A stretch of 64,000 nucleotides of DNA, from assembly GCF_900141765.1 (NCBI RefSeq), contig NZ_FSRK01000001.1, positions 1,860,001 to 1,924,000 of the forward strand, read 5' to 3'. The notes below the pieces were generated by a model, which ran no database searches, was not told where the DNA came from, and saw nothing but the letters and a program-made list of their open reading frames with translations. Source of the stretch: Epilithonimonas zeae. GTDB lineage: Bacteria > Bacteroidota > Bacteroidia > Flavobacteriales > Weeksellaceae. The position numbers and the translations under genes were made by a program. Of the stretch, positions 33,686-41,381 are shown piece after piece (the first letter of the stretch is position 1; every line of letters starts with the position of its first letter).

Positions 33686-34813
33686 ATGAAAATCCAAAAA
33701 ATCGCTCTACTCTTAAGTTTCTTAATTTTCACAAATTTATATTCTCAAAGAGAATTTGTATTTTTTGGTTCATATAATTGGGAGAAAGGTTCAGAAGCGG
33801 TTTATGTTTACGAACTTAATACAGAAACAGGAAAGCTGACCAAAGTTGCGTCGTCTTCTGATGTCATCAATCCTGGTTACATCACAATTTCTAACGATGG
33901 AAAATATGTTTACGCCTCATCCGACGCAAAAACTCCGAACTACGGAACAGTGAGTGCTTTTGCTTTTGATGCTGACAAAAAATCATTAACATTCCTTAAT
34001 CAACAAAAAACAGGTGGCGAAAATCCGGTTTATGTGAATGTTGATAAAAGTGGAAAATGGTTGATTAATGCGACTTACAATATTCCAACGATTTCGGTTT
34101 TTCCAATTCTTGAAAATGGAAAAATAGATTCGATAGCGCAACATTTTACATTCACAGAAGGAAGTGGTATAAATCCTAAAAGACAGGAAAAAGCACATAC
34201 ACATTCTGTCGTTTTTTCACCAGATTACAAGACTTTGCTCGTTGCAGATTTGGGCGCTGACAAAATTTTACAATATCCTTTCGATGCCAATCAGAAACAA
34301 CCTTTGATAGATAGCCAAAGTACTTTCATTAATACCAAACCCGGAAGCGGCCCAAGACACATCATTTTTAGCAAAGATGGAAAACTGACTTATTCTATTG
34401 AGGAATTGGCTGGGATGATTTCGGTTTATGATTTTTCTGATAACAGGCTGAAAGAAATCCAGAGAATTGCGACGCATCCTGATAAAATCAAAGAAGGTTT
34501 TGAGAGCTCGGATGTTCATATTTCGCCAGACGGAAAATTCCTATATGCGACTAATAGAGGAAATGAAAACAATATTGCGATTTTCAAAGTTTTAAATGAT
34601 GGAAAACTAGAATCTATCGGCTATCAAAAAACAAAAGGAAAACATCCAAGAACTTTTGCGATAGATGAAACTGGGAAATTCATTATTGTGACGAATGTTA
34701 TTTCGCAAGATGTAACCGTTTTCAAAAGAAATTCAGAAACCGGAATGTTGAAGAAAGTGGGAAAACCAGTGAAAATCAAAAATGTGACTTGCGTGAAGAC
34801 GAAGATGTATTGA
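33686..34813 (+). CDS. Secreted lactonase-family beta-propeller (copy 2)
   Basis: 375 residues, a paralogue of the protein at 30139 with the same blade order: FVFFGSYNWEKGSEAVYVYELNTETGKL, GYITISNDGKYVYASSD, NPVYVNVDKSGKWLINATYNIPTISVF, AHTHSVVFSPDYKTLLVADLGADKI, GPRHIIFSKDGKLTYSIEELAGMISVY, SSDVHISPDGKFLYATNRGNENNIAIF and HPRTFAIDETGKFIIVTNV. It has its own signal peptide (to about residue 21, LYSQ). The shared GxNPKRQEKxHxHxVxFS segment in both copies marks a recent common origin. It is probably an extracytoplasmic sugar-lactonase or a propeller with another role. It ends at a hairpin terminator. Confidence 0.88.
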   Translation: MKIQKIALLLSFLIFTNLYSQREFVFFGSYNWEKGSEAVYVYELNTETGKLTKVASSSDVINPGYITISNDGKYVYASSDAKTPNYGTVSAFAFDADKKSLTFLNQQKTGGENPVYVNVDKSGKWLINATYNIPTISVFPILENGKIDSIAQHFTFTEGSGINPKRQEKAHTHSVVFSPDYKTLLVADLGADKILQYPFDANQKQPLIDSQSTFINTKPGSGPRHIIFSKDGKLTYSIEELAGMISVYDFSDNRLKEIQRIATHPDKIKEGFESSDVHISPDGKFLYATNRGNENNIAIFKVLNDGKLESIGYQKTKGKHPRTFAIDETGKFIIVTNVISQDVTVFKRNSETGMLKKVGKPVKIKNVTCVKTKMY

Positions 34814-34852
34814 TTATTTGATAGCAATTGGCTACTTGCCTTTAGCCTAAAT

Positions 34853-34886
34853 AAGTCGTAAAGGAAAACTTTTGCGACTTCTTTTT
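34853..34886 (+). terminator. Probable terminator within a repeat-like hairpin
   Basis: AAGTCGTAAAG (34853-34863 region) pairs with CTTTTGCGACTT (34869-34880), leaving a four-base AAAA loop and one bulge, and is followed by CTTTTT. It ends the second lactonase gene. The CTTTTGCGACTT wording matches the repeat at 29985. Confidence 0.65.
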
Positions 34887-34930
34887 ACCCGTTAGAAACT
34901 ATTCTTGCGCCTTTGCGTTAAATATAATTC

Positions 34931-34938
34931 TATCTTTG
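34931..34938 (+). promoter_or_regulatory. -7 box of rsmA
   Basis: TATCTTTG is a perfect TAnnTTTG match 14 bases before the TTG start at 34953. TTG triplets at 34905 and 34913 lie 23 and 15 bases upstream, so the -33 element falls inside the CGCAAAG-type repeat. Confidence 0.6.
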
Positions 34939-34952
34939 CAAAAAAATCGGAA

Positions 34953-35726
34953 TTGGACGTTAGAGCAAAAAAACATCTTGGTCAGCATTTTCTTACAGAC
35001 CAGAATATCGCACGAAACATTGTAGATTCGCTTTCTTTAGAAGGTTATAAAAAAGTTTTGGAAGTTGGTCCAGGAATGGGTGTTCTTACAAAATTCCTTC
35101 TGGAAAAAGACGTTGAAACTTACGTTGCGGAGATTGATAACGAGTCCATCGATTATCTTAAAAAACATTATCCGAAATTAGAAGAACAGCATTTCGTTGG
35201 CGATTTTCTGAAAACTGATATTCCGATGGTTTTTGGTGGCGAGGAATTGGCTGTGATTGGGAATTTCCCTTATAATATTTCGTCTCAGATTTTGTTTAAA
35301 ATCATTGACAATTTCCAATATGTTCCGGAAATGAGCGGAATGTTCCAGAAAGAAGTGGCGGAAAGAACCGCTGCAAAACCAAGAACAAAAGATTACGGAA
35401 TCTTGTCAGTTTTGGTTCAGGCTTATTACGATGTGGAATATCTTTTTACGGTTCACGAAAATGTGTTCAATCCGCCTCCAAAAGTAAAATCCGGTGTCAT
35501 CCGAATGACGCGAAATCTGAAAGAAGGATTGGCTGGAAATGAAGTTCTCTTTAAACAAATCGTGAAAGCTGGATTTGGACAAAGACGGAAAAAAATGAGC
35601 AATGCTTTGAAAGTTCTTGGTATTCCTGAAAATATTAAATCTCATCCTTTCCTTGACATCCGAGCGGAAGAATTGTCTGTTGCTGATTTTATTGCTTTTA
35701 CGAATGAGTGGAAAAGTAGTTTGTAG
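34953..35726 (+). CDS. rsmA: 16S rRNA dimethyladenosine transferase
   Basis: 257 residues from TTG at 34953, read as Met (MDVRAKKHLGQHFLTDQNIA). The longer frame reaching up to 34905 would extend above the promoter box and is rejected. The enzyme dimethylates A1518 and A1519 near the 3' end of 16S rRNA. SAM-binding and catalytic motifs are LEVGPGMGVLT, AEIDNESIDYL and the NFPYN motif in VIGNFPYNISSQILFKI. The C-terminal helical domain includes VFNPPPKVKSGVIRM and a FGQRRKKMSNALK segment, both family signatures. It has its own promoter and stands between hairpin-rich intergenic regions. Confidence 0.95.
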   Translation: MDVRAKKHLGQHFLTDQNIARNIVDSLSLEGYKKVLEVGPGMGVLTKFLLEKDVETYVAEIDNESIDYLKKHYPKLEEQHFVGDFLKTDIPMVFGGEELAVIGNFPYNISSQILFKIIDNFQYVPEMSGMFQKEVAERTAAKPRTKDYGILSVLVQAYYDVEYLFTVHENVFNPPPKVKSGVIRMTRNLKEGLAGNEVLFKQIVKAGFGQRRKKMSNALKVLGIPENIKSHPFLDIRAEELSVADFIAFTNEWKSSL

Positions 35727-35737
35727 AATTCTATTTT

Positions 35738-35771
35738 CTCGCAGATTGAGCTGATTCGGCTGATTTCATTT
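35738..35771. repeat. CTCGCAGATT-type degenerate repeat
   Basis: TCTCGCAGATTGAGCTGATT followed by CGGCTGATTTCATTT shows a near 11-base periodicity of (C/G)xGATT units. A related unit, TCTCGCAAATCAAGCCGATT then TTGCAGATT, is at 36578-36609, and a fragment (TAAGCAGATTAAG) is at 33634. These look like copies of one dispersed intergenic repeat. Confidence 0.5.
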
Positions 35772-35799
35772 CAAATTTCTATAATAATTCAGCAGGAAT

Positions 35800-35850
35800 T
35801 TTGTCATTCCGCAGAAATCTAAACCGCTGAGATTCCTACGGAATGACAAA
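35800..35850. repeat. GTCATTCCG hairpin repeat
   Basis: TTTGTCATTCCG (35800-35811) pairs perfectly with CGGAATGACAAA (35839-35850). The stem continues inward with AATCT/AGATT after a small internal loop. The arms close a 51-base hairpin with no T-run, so it is more a palindromic repeat than a terminator. Confidence 0.65.
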
Positions 35851-35890
35851 CCTTGTGTTCTTGAGTAAATGTTCTAATAAAAAACAAAAC

Positions 35891-36000
35891 CCATAGCCCC
35901 GATTGCAGCGGCATCCTTTTTTGTCTTAACTGGAAACATTGTTTTGATGACAAGAACTTCTAAGACAAAAAAGATATAGCGGAAAGCGGGATTAAGCTCC
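35891..36000. repeat. Large hairpin element (AGCCCCGATT...AGCGGGATTAAGC type)
   Basis: The core arms CTTTTTTGTCTTA (35916-35928) and TAAGACAAAAAAG (35961-35973) are perfectly complementary over 13 bp with a 32-base loop. Outside them lie TAGCCCCGATTGCAGCGGC (35894-35912) and ATAGCGGAAAGCGGGATTA (35976-35994), which can pair partly (GC-rich CCCG/CGGG). The loop holds no obvious gene. I recall similar AGCCCCGAT...AGCGGG elements between genes in other flavobacteria, but could not verify this here. Confidence 0.6.
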
Positions 36001-36022
36001 TAAAAATTAATTCTAAAATTCT

Positions 36023-36030
36023 TATTTTTG
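36023..36030 (+). promoter_or_regulatory. -7 box of idi, four bases before the start codon
   Basis: TATTTTTG is a perfect TAnnTTTG box ending four bases before the ATG at 36035. The start site predicted from this box falls at or next to the A of ATG, so the mRNA should be leaderless. Confidence 0.55.
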
Positions 36031-36034
36031 TGGT

Positions 36035-36544
36035 ATGGAAAAAGTGGTATTGGTCAATCCTCAGGATGAAGTTTTGGGACAAATGGAAAAAATGCAGGCG
36101 CATGAAAATGGACTTTTGCATCGTGCTTTTTCGGTTTTTCTGTTCAACGAAAAGGGAGAAATGCTTTTGCAGAAGCGCGCTGAAGAGAAATACCATTCGC
36201 CCAACCAATGGACCAACGCTTGTTGTTCACACCCAAGATTGAACGAATCTTATCTGGATGCGGCGAAAAGACGGATCAAAGAAGAACTGGGAATTGACTG
36301 TGAGTTGACGGAAAAATTCCATTTTATTTATAAAGCGGATGTTGGAGAAGGACTTTGGGAACACGAGTTGGATTATGTTTTTACAGGAAACTTTGATGGA
36401 GAATTTGATTTGAATCCTGAGGAAGTTTCGGAAATTCGGTATGTTTCTATTGCTGATTTACAACAGGAAATTTCTGAAAATCCAGATCACTTTACGGAAT
36501 GGTTCAAAATCATTTGGGATGAATATCGTAATCAGCTGAATTAG
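36035..36544 (+). CDS. idi: Isopentenyl-diphosphate delta-isomerase, type 1
   Basis: 169 residues. This Nudix-fold enzyme interconverts isopentenyl and dimethylallyl diphosphate in isoprenoid synthesis. Catalytic features are the cysteine motif TNACCSHPR (about 65-73), the Nudix-like AAKRRIKEELGI (82-93) with metal-binding glutamates, and HEDY-type LWEHELDYVF. The N-terminus EKVVLVNPQDEVLGQMEKMQAHENGLLHRAFSVF is normal for the family and fixes the start at 36035, even though the promoter box is only four bases away. It is a single-gene unit flanked by repeats. Confidence 0.95.
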   Translation: MEKVVLVNPQDEVLGQMEKMQAHENGLLHRAFSVFLFNEKGEMLLQKRAEEKYHSPNQWTNACCSHPRLNESYLDAAKRRIKEELGIDCELTEKFHFIYKADVGEGLWEHELDYVFTGNFDGEFDLNPEEVSEIRYVSIADLQQEISENPDHFTEWFKIIWDEYRNQLN

Positions 36545-36577
36545 AAATTTAATCAAAAAAAATTATTGAATATTTTT

Positions 36578-36609
36578 TCTCGCAAATCAAGCCGATTTTG
36601 CAGATTAAA
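36578..36609. repeat. Second CTCGCAGATT-type degenerate repeat
   Basis: TCTCGCAAATCAAGCCGATT then TTGCAGATTAAA is a diverged copy of the unit at 35738, downstream of idi. Confidence 0.45.
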
Positions 36610-36698
36610 AAGTTTTGATGAATCGCTAGATCTTTGAGAAAATTATAATATTTCTAAACCCGAAAATATTGCTTAACTTTATTATCAAATCTCTATTT

Positions 36699-37355
36699 AT
36701 GAAAGCTTTGGTAATTGGTGCAACCGGCGCTACAGGAAATGACCTTGTGAATCAACTTTGTGAAGATGCTGACTTCGAGCAAATCGATATTTTTGTGAGA
36801 CGACGTTCTGATTTTCATAATGAAAAAGTCAAAGCACACGTTGTAGATTTTGACCATCCAGAAGAATGGAAATACCTTGTGAAAGGCGATGTTGCTTTTT
36901 CTTGTCTTGGAACAACTCTGAAATCTGCAGGAAGTAAAGAAAATCAAAAAGTAATTGATTATGATTATCAATTTAATTTTGCTAAAGCAGCAAAAGAAAA
37001 TCAGGTCGAAGATTACATTTTGGTTTCCGCATATGGCGCCAATCCTGATTCTAAAATCTTCTATTCCAGAATAAAAGGCGAATTGGAAGAAGCTGTAAAA
37101 AATCTGAAATTCGATAAAACTACTATCTTCAAACCCGGAATGCTGGAACGAAAAAACAGCGATAGAAGTGCTGAAATCACAGGTTTGAAAGCAATTAAAT
37201 TCCTTAATAAATTAGGGCTATTCAAAAGTCAACAGCCTTTACCAACTTCTGTATTAGCCAAAGCGATGATTGTTGCATCAAAGATTAAATCCAATAGTTT
37301 TTCGGAAATAAAACTTCATAATATTTTCAGTTTTGCCGAGAAGAAAACACAATAA
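36699..37355 (+). CDS. NAD(P)H-binding SDR-like oxidoreductase
   Basis: 218 residues from the ATG at 36699 (MKALVIGATGATGNDLVNQL); an in-frame TTG at 36669 would add ten poor residues. GATGATG is the nucleotide-binding loop of atypical SDRs of the NmrA/HTATIP2 type. Later parts are GDVAFSCLGTTLKSAGSKENQ and ILVSAYGANPDSKIFYSRIKGELEEAV, with a Tyr-x3-Lys at YSRIK. Such proteins bind NAD(P)H, and many act as redox sensors or modifiers. The actual substrate is unknown. It ends at a bidirectional terminator shared with galE. Confidence 0.85.
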   Translation: MKALVIGATGATGNDLVNQLCEDADFEQIDIFVRRRSDFHNEKVKAHVVDFDHPEEWKYLVKGDVAFSCLGTTLKSAGSKENQKVIDYDYQFNFAKAAKENQVEDYILVSAYGANPDSKIFYSRIKGELEEAVKNLKFDKTTIFKPGMLERKNSDRSAEITGLKAIKFLNKLGLFKSQQPLPTSVLAKAMIVASKIKSNSFSEIKLHNIFSFAEKKTQ

Positions 37356-37383
37356 AAAATCCAATCTGATTTGATTGGATTTT
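37356..37383. terminator. Bidirectional terminator
   Basis: AAAATCCAATC (37356-37366) pairs with GATTGGATTTT (37373-37383) over 11 bp around TGATTT. It has A-run and T-run flanks on both sides, and sits between the SDR gene and galE, which converge. Confidence 0.8.
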
Positions 37384-37387
37384 ATTT

Positions 37388-38407
37388 TTAATTATTTCTG
37401 TCTTTCAGATATTTCTGCCATTCCCAAGTGGTTTTGAGCGCTTCTTCCAAAGTTGTTTCTGATTTCCAATGGAGTTCTTTTTCAGCTTTGTCAGCATTAG
37501 CATATGCAATCGTAATATCGCCTTCTCTTCTTGGGCAAATCTGGTAAGGAACCGCTACATCATTTGCTAATTCAAAAGCTTTTACCACTTCTAAAACCGA
37601 AGAACCTTTTCCTGTTCCCAAATTATAAATATCCAAAACTGTTTCCTCGTCCGAATGCATCAGTTTTTGTAAAGCTGCAACGTGAGCTTTCGCCAAATCT
37701 ACAACATAAATATAGTCACGAATAGCTGTTCCATCTTCTGTAGGATAATCATCACCCCAAACGCTCAATTTCTCTCTGATTCCTGCAGCAGTCTGCGTAA
37801 CATAAGGAACGAGATTATTTGGAATTCCTGACGGCAATTCTCCTAATAATGCTGTTGGATGCGCGCCAATCGGATTGAAATATCTTAATAGAGTAACTCT
37901 TTTGTTATAGGCTCGAGAAAAATCTTTTAGGATATCCTCTCCCATTTGTTTGGTTTTTCCGTAAGAAGATTCGGCTTCTTTGAGAGGTGTATTCTCGTCA
38001 ATCGGCATTTGATCCGCTTGGCCGTAAACTGTACAGGATGAACTGAAAATAAAGTTAGAAATATTTCTTTCTTTAAATTCCTGAAGGACATTAATCAATG
38101 AAAACAAATTGTTCTCATAATATTTTAAAGGTTCAGTCATACTCTCTCCCACTGCTTTTGAAGCTGCAAAATTGATACAACCTTCGATATCGTGTGCTTC
38201 GAAAACTTGCTGTAATAGTTCTTTTCTTCTAAGATCAAAAGGATAGAAAATGGGTCTTTTCCCTGTGATTTCCTCGATATTATCAAGGATAAATTTTTCT
38301 GAATTTGACAAATCATCTACAATGATGACATCAAAATTATGATTAATAAGTTCTACAACCGTATGTGAACCGATGTAACCTAAGCCGCCTGTTACGAGTA
38401 TGGACAT
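37388..38407 (-). CDS. galE: UDP-glucose 4-epimerase
   Basis: 339 residues. This extended SDR interconverts UDP-glucose and UDP-galactose using bound NAD+. Features are TGGLGYIGSHTVVELI at the N-terminus, FSSSCTVYGQADQMPIDE with the catalytic Ser, SYGKTKQMGEDIL with Tyr-x3-Lys, and the family segment RYFNPIGAHPTALLGE and YIYVVDLAKAHVAAL. The length is standard. It follows the DegT-type aminotransferase gene by 22 bases, so they are likely one operon supplying sugar nucleotides for surface glycans. Confidence 0.95.
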   Translation of the reverse strand: MSILVTGGLGYIGSHTVVELINHNFDVIIVDDLSNSEKFILDNIEEITGKRPIFYPFDLRRKELLQQVFEAHDIEGCINFAASKAVGESMTEPLKYYENNLFSLINVLQEFKERNISNFIFSSSCTVYGQADQMPIDENTPLKEAESSYGKTKQMGEDILKDFSRAYNKRVTLLRYFNPIGAHPTALLGELPSGIPNNLVPYVTQTAAGIREKLSVWGDDYPTEDGTAIRDYIYVVDLAKAHVAALQKLMHSDEETVLDIYNLGTGKGSSVLEVVKAFELANDVAVPYQICPRREGDITIAYANADKAEKELHWKSETTLEEALKTTWEWQKYLKDRNN

Positions 38408-38429
38408 TTAATTAATTATAAGTTATGAA

Positions 38430-39560
38430 TTAGTTTTTCGCAAAAAATTCCAAAACAGAATCTGTAATATATTTCAACTGCTCCTCATCCAATTCTGTGT
38501 GCATTGGCAAAGAAATTACTTGGTCAAGCAATTTATCAGTATTCACAAAATCTGCAGGATTACTATCTTGGAAATAAGCTTTCTGTTTTCTAAGCGCTAC
38601 CGGATAATAAATCATTGCAGGAATTTCTTTCTCTGTTAAGTATTGTTGTAATTCATTACGTTTTCCATTTGTTATTCTTAATGTATACTGATGAAAAACG
38701 TGTGTTGAATTCTCTGCTCTTTTTGGAGTCAAAATATTTTCATTGCCAGCAAAAGCTTCATCATAATAATCTGCCGCTTTTCTTCTAGCTTCGTTGTAAG
38801 AATCAAGATTTGGCAATTTTTTTCTCAAGATTGCAGCCTGAATACTGTCTAACCTGGAATTAACCCCAACTTCGTCGTGGTAATAACGCTCGTACATCCC
38901 GTGGTTTACGATTCCTCTCAGTCTGTGGGCTAATTCGTCATCATTAGTAAAAATAGCGCCTCCGTCTCCGTAACAGCCTAAGTTTTTAGATGGAAAAAAT
39001 GACGTAGTTCCGATGGTTCCGATGGTTCCAGATTTTTTTTCAGTTCCGTCAGAAAAAATAAAATCTGCACCAATTGCCTGAGCATTATCTTCAACAACAT
39101 AAAGATTGTGTTCTTTAGCAATTTTCAGGATTTCTTCCATATTCCCACATTGTCCGAAAAGGTGAACAGGAATTATGGCTTTAGTTTTTGGTGTAATTGC
39201 TTTTTTGATTGATTCTGTGTCGATGGTAAAAGTATCATAATCTACATCTACCAAAACGGATTTCAATTTCAATAAATGAATGACTTCTACGGTTGCAGCA
39301 AAAGTAAAATCTGCAGTGATAATTTCATCACCTTCTTTCAAATCCAAAGCCATCAAGGCAATTTGAAGTGCATCTGTCCCGTTGGCACAAGGAATCACGT
39401 GTTTTACATCCAAATAAGTTTCCAAATCTGATTGGAAGGATTTGACTTCCGGACCATTTATAAAAGCCGCAGAATCCATCACATTTAAAACTGCATTGTC
39501 AACTTCACTTTTGATTTTATAATATTGGCTTTGTAAATCGACCATTTGGATTTTCTTCAT
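38430..39560 (-). CDS. DegT/DnrJ/EryC1 family aminotransferase (sugar aminotransferase)
   Basis: 376 residues from the ATG at 39560 (MKKIQMVDLQSQYYKIK); a TTG two codons earlier is possible. PLP enzymes of this fold transaminate nucleotide-linked keto-sugars. Motifs are HVIPCANGTDALQIAL, DDEIITADFTFAATVEVIHLL-type cofactor ring, VVEDNAQAIGADF and the PLP-lysine region TSFFPSKNLGCYGDGGAIFTND. The relatives WecE, FdtB and QdtB make amino sugars for O-antigen and S-layer glycans. Paired with galE, it probably supplies an amino sugar for a surface polysaccharide. The exact sugar is not identifiable. Confidence 0.92.
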   Translation of the reverse strand: MKKIQMVDLQSQYYKIKSEVDNAVLNVMDSAAFINGPEVKSFQSDLETYLDVKHVIPCANGTDALQIALMALDLKEGDEIITADFTFAATVEVIHLLKLKSVLVDVDYDTFTIDTESIKKAITPKTKAIIPVHLFGQCGNMEEILKIAKEHNLYVVEDNAQAIGADFIFSDGTEKKSGTIGTIGTTSFFPSKNLGCYGDGGAIFTNDDELAHRLRGIVNHGMYERYYHDEVGVNSRLDSIQAAILRKKLPNLDSYNEARRKAADYYDEAFAGNENILTPKRAENSTHVFHQYTLRITNGKRNELQQYLTEKEIPAMIYYPVALRKQKAYFQDSNPADFVNTDKLLDQVISLPMHTELDEEQLKYITDSVLEFFAKN

Positions 39561-39703
39561 AATCAAATATTTATTATTAAAAGCATCTGAAAATCATTAT
39601 CAATATTAGTTTTAATAATTCTTGAATGCGATTTCAAATGCAAAAACATTATTTTGTAAATTTACATTTATTTATCAGTTTAAAAAATCTAATTCCCCTA
39701 AAC

Positions 39704-41311
39704 GTGAGAAAAATCTTTACAATTTTGTCAGTCTGCTTTTCGTTAGTTGCAACTGCTCAAACCGAATTGGTCTTTGTTTTCTTCAAAGACAAACCGAATA
39801 AAGCTTCTTTTTATTCCAACCCTTTATCAGAATTAACTCAGAAATCTCTTAACAGGAGAATCAATCTTGGAATAAGTTTAACAGATCAAGACGCTCCGAT
39901 AGAGCCAACATATATTCAGAATATTAAAAATCTTGGATTTACGGTTACTGATTATTCTAAATGGCTGAATGGTGTTGCTGTGAATGCTACTTCTGCTCAA
40001 ATCCAAACTTTATCTCAACAGTCATATGTAGATCATGTGGAAAGTTTTGTCAAAAATCCGAATGGTAGAAAACGTAGTGAAAAGATTGAAAAATTTAAAG
40101 AATTTGATATAGAGAATACGGAGAAAAACATTTTAACAACTTATAATTATGGAGATGGTCTAGCTCAAATTAATCAGGTTAATATTAGAGCTCTTCACGT
40201 AGCTGGTTTTACAGGAACCGGGATAACCATTGCAGTAATTGACACTGGTTTTCCAACTGTAGATACTGGAAGTGCATTCCAAAGACTTCGTGATAATGGT
40301 CAAATCAAAGGTGGATATAATTTTATCAATAAAACCAATGATATATATAGTAGTTCTCTGAATTCACATGGAACAATTTGCATGGGGACTATTGGTGGAT
40401 ATCTGGATAATCAATTTGTTGGAACTGCTCCAGACGCTAACTTTTATCTGTATGCGACCGAAGATGCGGCAAACGAAATCCCTGAAGAGGAACTTTATTG
40501 GATAGAAGCGGCAGAAGAAGCTGACAGAAAAGGTGTTGATGTAATCTCAACCTCGTTAGGTTATACTGAGTTTGATGATAGCAGATATGATTACACTTAT
40601 GCTGATATGAACGGAACAACTTCTTTCATTGCAAGAGGTGCTCAAATTGCTACAGAAAAAGGCATTTTTGTAACCGCTTCTGCTGGAAATAGCGGACAAC
40701 AAAATTGGAAATACATAGGAACTCCAGCAGATAATGAAAGGGTATTTTCAATTGGAGCTGTAAATGATCAAGGAAGCGCCGCCGCTTTTTCTTCTTATGG
40801 ACCCAACTCAATAGGTGTAATAAAACCTGATGCCAGTGCAAGAGGTTTTTCTACTTATACTGTTTATGCTGACGATGTTACGCAAGCAAGTGGAACTTCT
40901 CTTTCAAATCCACTTGCTGCCGGCGGTGTTGCTTGTCTCTTACAATCCTTATCAAACAATATATCCAGAGAAGAAATTAAAATAAAATTAAGACAAAATG
41001 CTTCTCTGTATCCGAACTATTCTGCACAAAGAGGTTATGGAATTCTGAATTTCTATAAAACTTATCAGACTTTAGGTTTAAAGGATATCACTAAAACTAA
41101 TATTAAAGTTTATCCAAACCCAGTGAAAGACTTTATTAATATTACTTCTGATAAATCCATAAAGTCTGTCGAAATCTATGATGCTTTGGGAAGATTAATA
41201 AAAAAAGATACTTATACTAAGATTAATGTTTCTCAATTATCAAAAGGAAATTATCTTCTAAAAATAAAGACTGATTCTGGAGACATTATTGAGAAATTTA
41301 TTAAAGAATAA
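39704..41311 (+). CDS. T9SS-secreted subtilisin-like serine protease (S8 family)
   Basis: 535 residues from the GTG at 39704, which starts a clean signal peptide (MRKIFTILSVCFSLVATAQ). The frame continues upstream to 39626 but without a signal. The catalytic triad is Asp180 in VIDTGFP, His222 in SHGT and Ser399 in GTSLSNPLAAG, with oxyanion Asn329 in ASAGNSG. An N-terminal region before residue ~170 acts as a prodomain (inhibitor-like). The C-terminal ~75 residues (IKVYPNPVKDFINI, then LSKGNYLLKIKTD, ending FIKE) form a T9SS sorting domain. It should be exported and degrade extracellular proteins. It is a single-gene unit with a strong terminator. Confidence 0.92.
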   Translation: MRKIFTILSVCFSLVATAQTELVFVFFKDKPNKASFYSNPLSELTQKSLNRRINLGISLTDQDAPIEPTYIQNIKNLGFTVTDYSKWLNGVAVNATSAQIQTLSQQSYVDHVESFVKNPNGRKRSEKIEKFKEFDIENTEKNILTTYNYGDGLAQINQVNIRALHVAGFTGTGITIAVIDTGFPTVDTGSAFQRLRDNGQIKGGYNFINKTNDIYSSSLNSHGTICMGTIGGYLDNQFVGTAPDANFYLYATEDAANEIPEEELYWIEAAEEADRKGVDVISTSLGYTEFDDSRYDYTYADMNGTTSFIARGAQIATEKGIFVTASAGNSGQQNWKYIGTPADNERVFSIGAVNDQGSAAAFSSYGPNSIGVIKPDASARGFSTYTVYADDVTQASGTSLSNPLAAGGVACLLQSLSNNISREEIKIKLRQNASLYPNYSAQRGYGILNFYKTYQTLGLKDITKTNIKVYPNPVKDFINITSDKSIKSVEIYDALGRLIKKDTYTKINVSQLSKGNYLLKIKTDSGDIIEKFIKE

Positions 41312-41335
41312 ATTCGGTATTTAACTAAATAAAAT

Positions 41336-41366
41336 GGTCAATAGTATTTCTATTGACCGTTTTTTT
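41336..41366 (+). terminator. Rho-independent terminator of the subtilase gene
   Basis: GGTCAATAG (41336-41344) pairs with CTATTGACC (41350-41358) around a five-base loop and is followed by G and seven T residues. On the minus strand the trailing T-run is weak, so it mainly serves the plus strand. Confidence 0.85.
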
Positions 41367-41381
41367 ATGTAAATAAATTGA

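Larger units (their letters stand above)
35727..36034. other. Repeat-filled intergenic region between rsmA and idi
   Basis: This 308-base gap contains three distinct repeat-like units in a row: a CTCGCAGATT-type motif (35738-35771), a GTCATTCCG hairpin (35800-35850) and a large hairpin element (35891-36000). It ends with the idi promoter. No protein-coding frame is supported. Confidence 0.7.

Noticed and set aside
30139-34813. Naming the secreted lactonase-family proteins as pgl
   Set aside because: Both have signal peptides and a cytosolic DevB-type Pgl sits in the gnd-zwf operon; PF10282 membership alone does not prove 6-phosphogluconolactonase activity.
35720-35733. TTTGTAGAATTCTA at the end of rsmA, resembling the left-edge operator
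   Set aside because: It lacks the central spacer (TAGAATTCTA), overlaps the rsmA stop and has no gene start nearby.
35738-36000. Cluster of repeats considered as a CRISPR array
   Set aside because: The units are three different hairpins, not equal direct repeats with spacers, and no cas genes are present.
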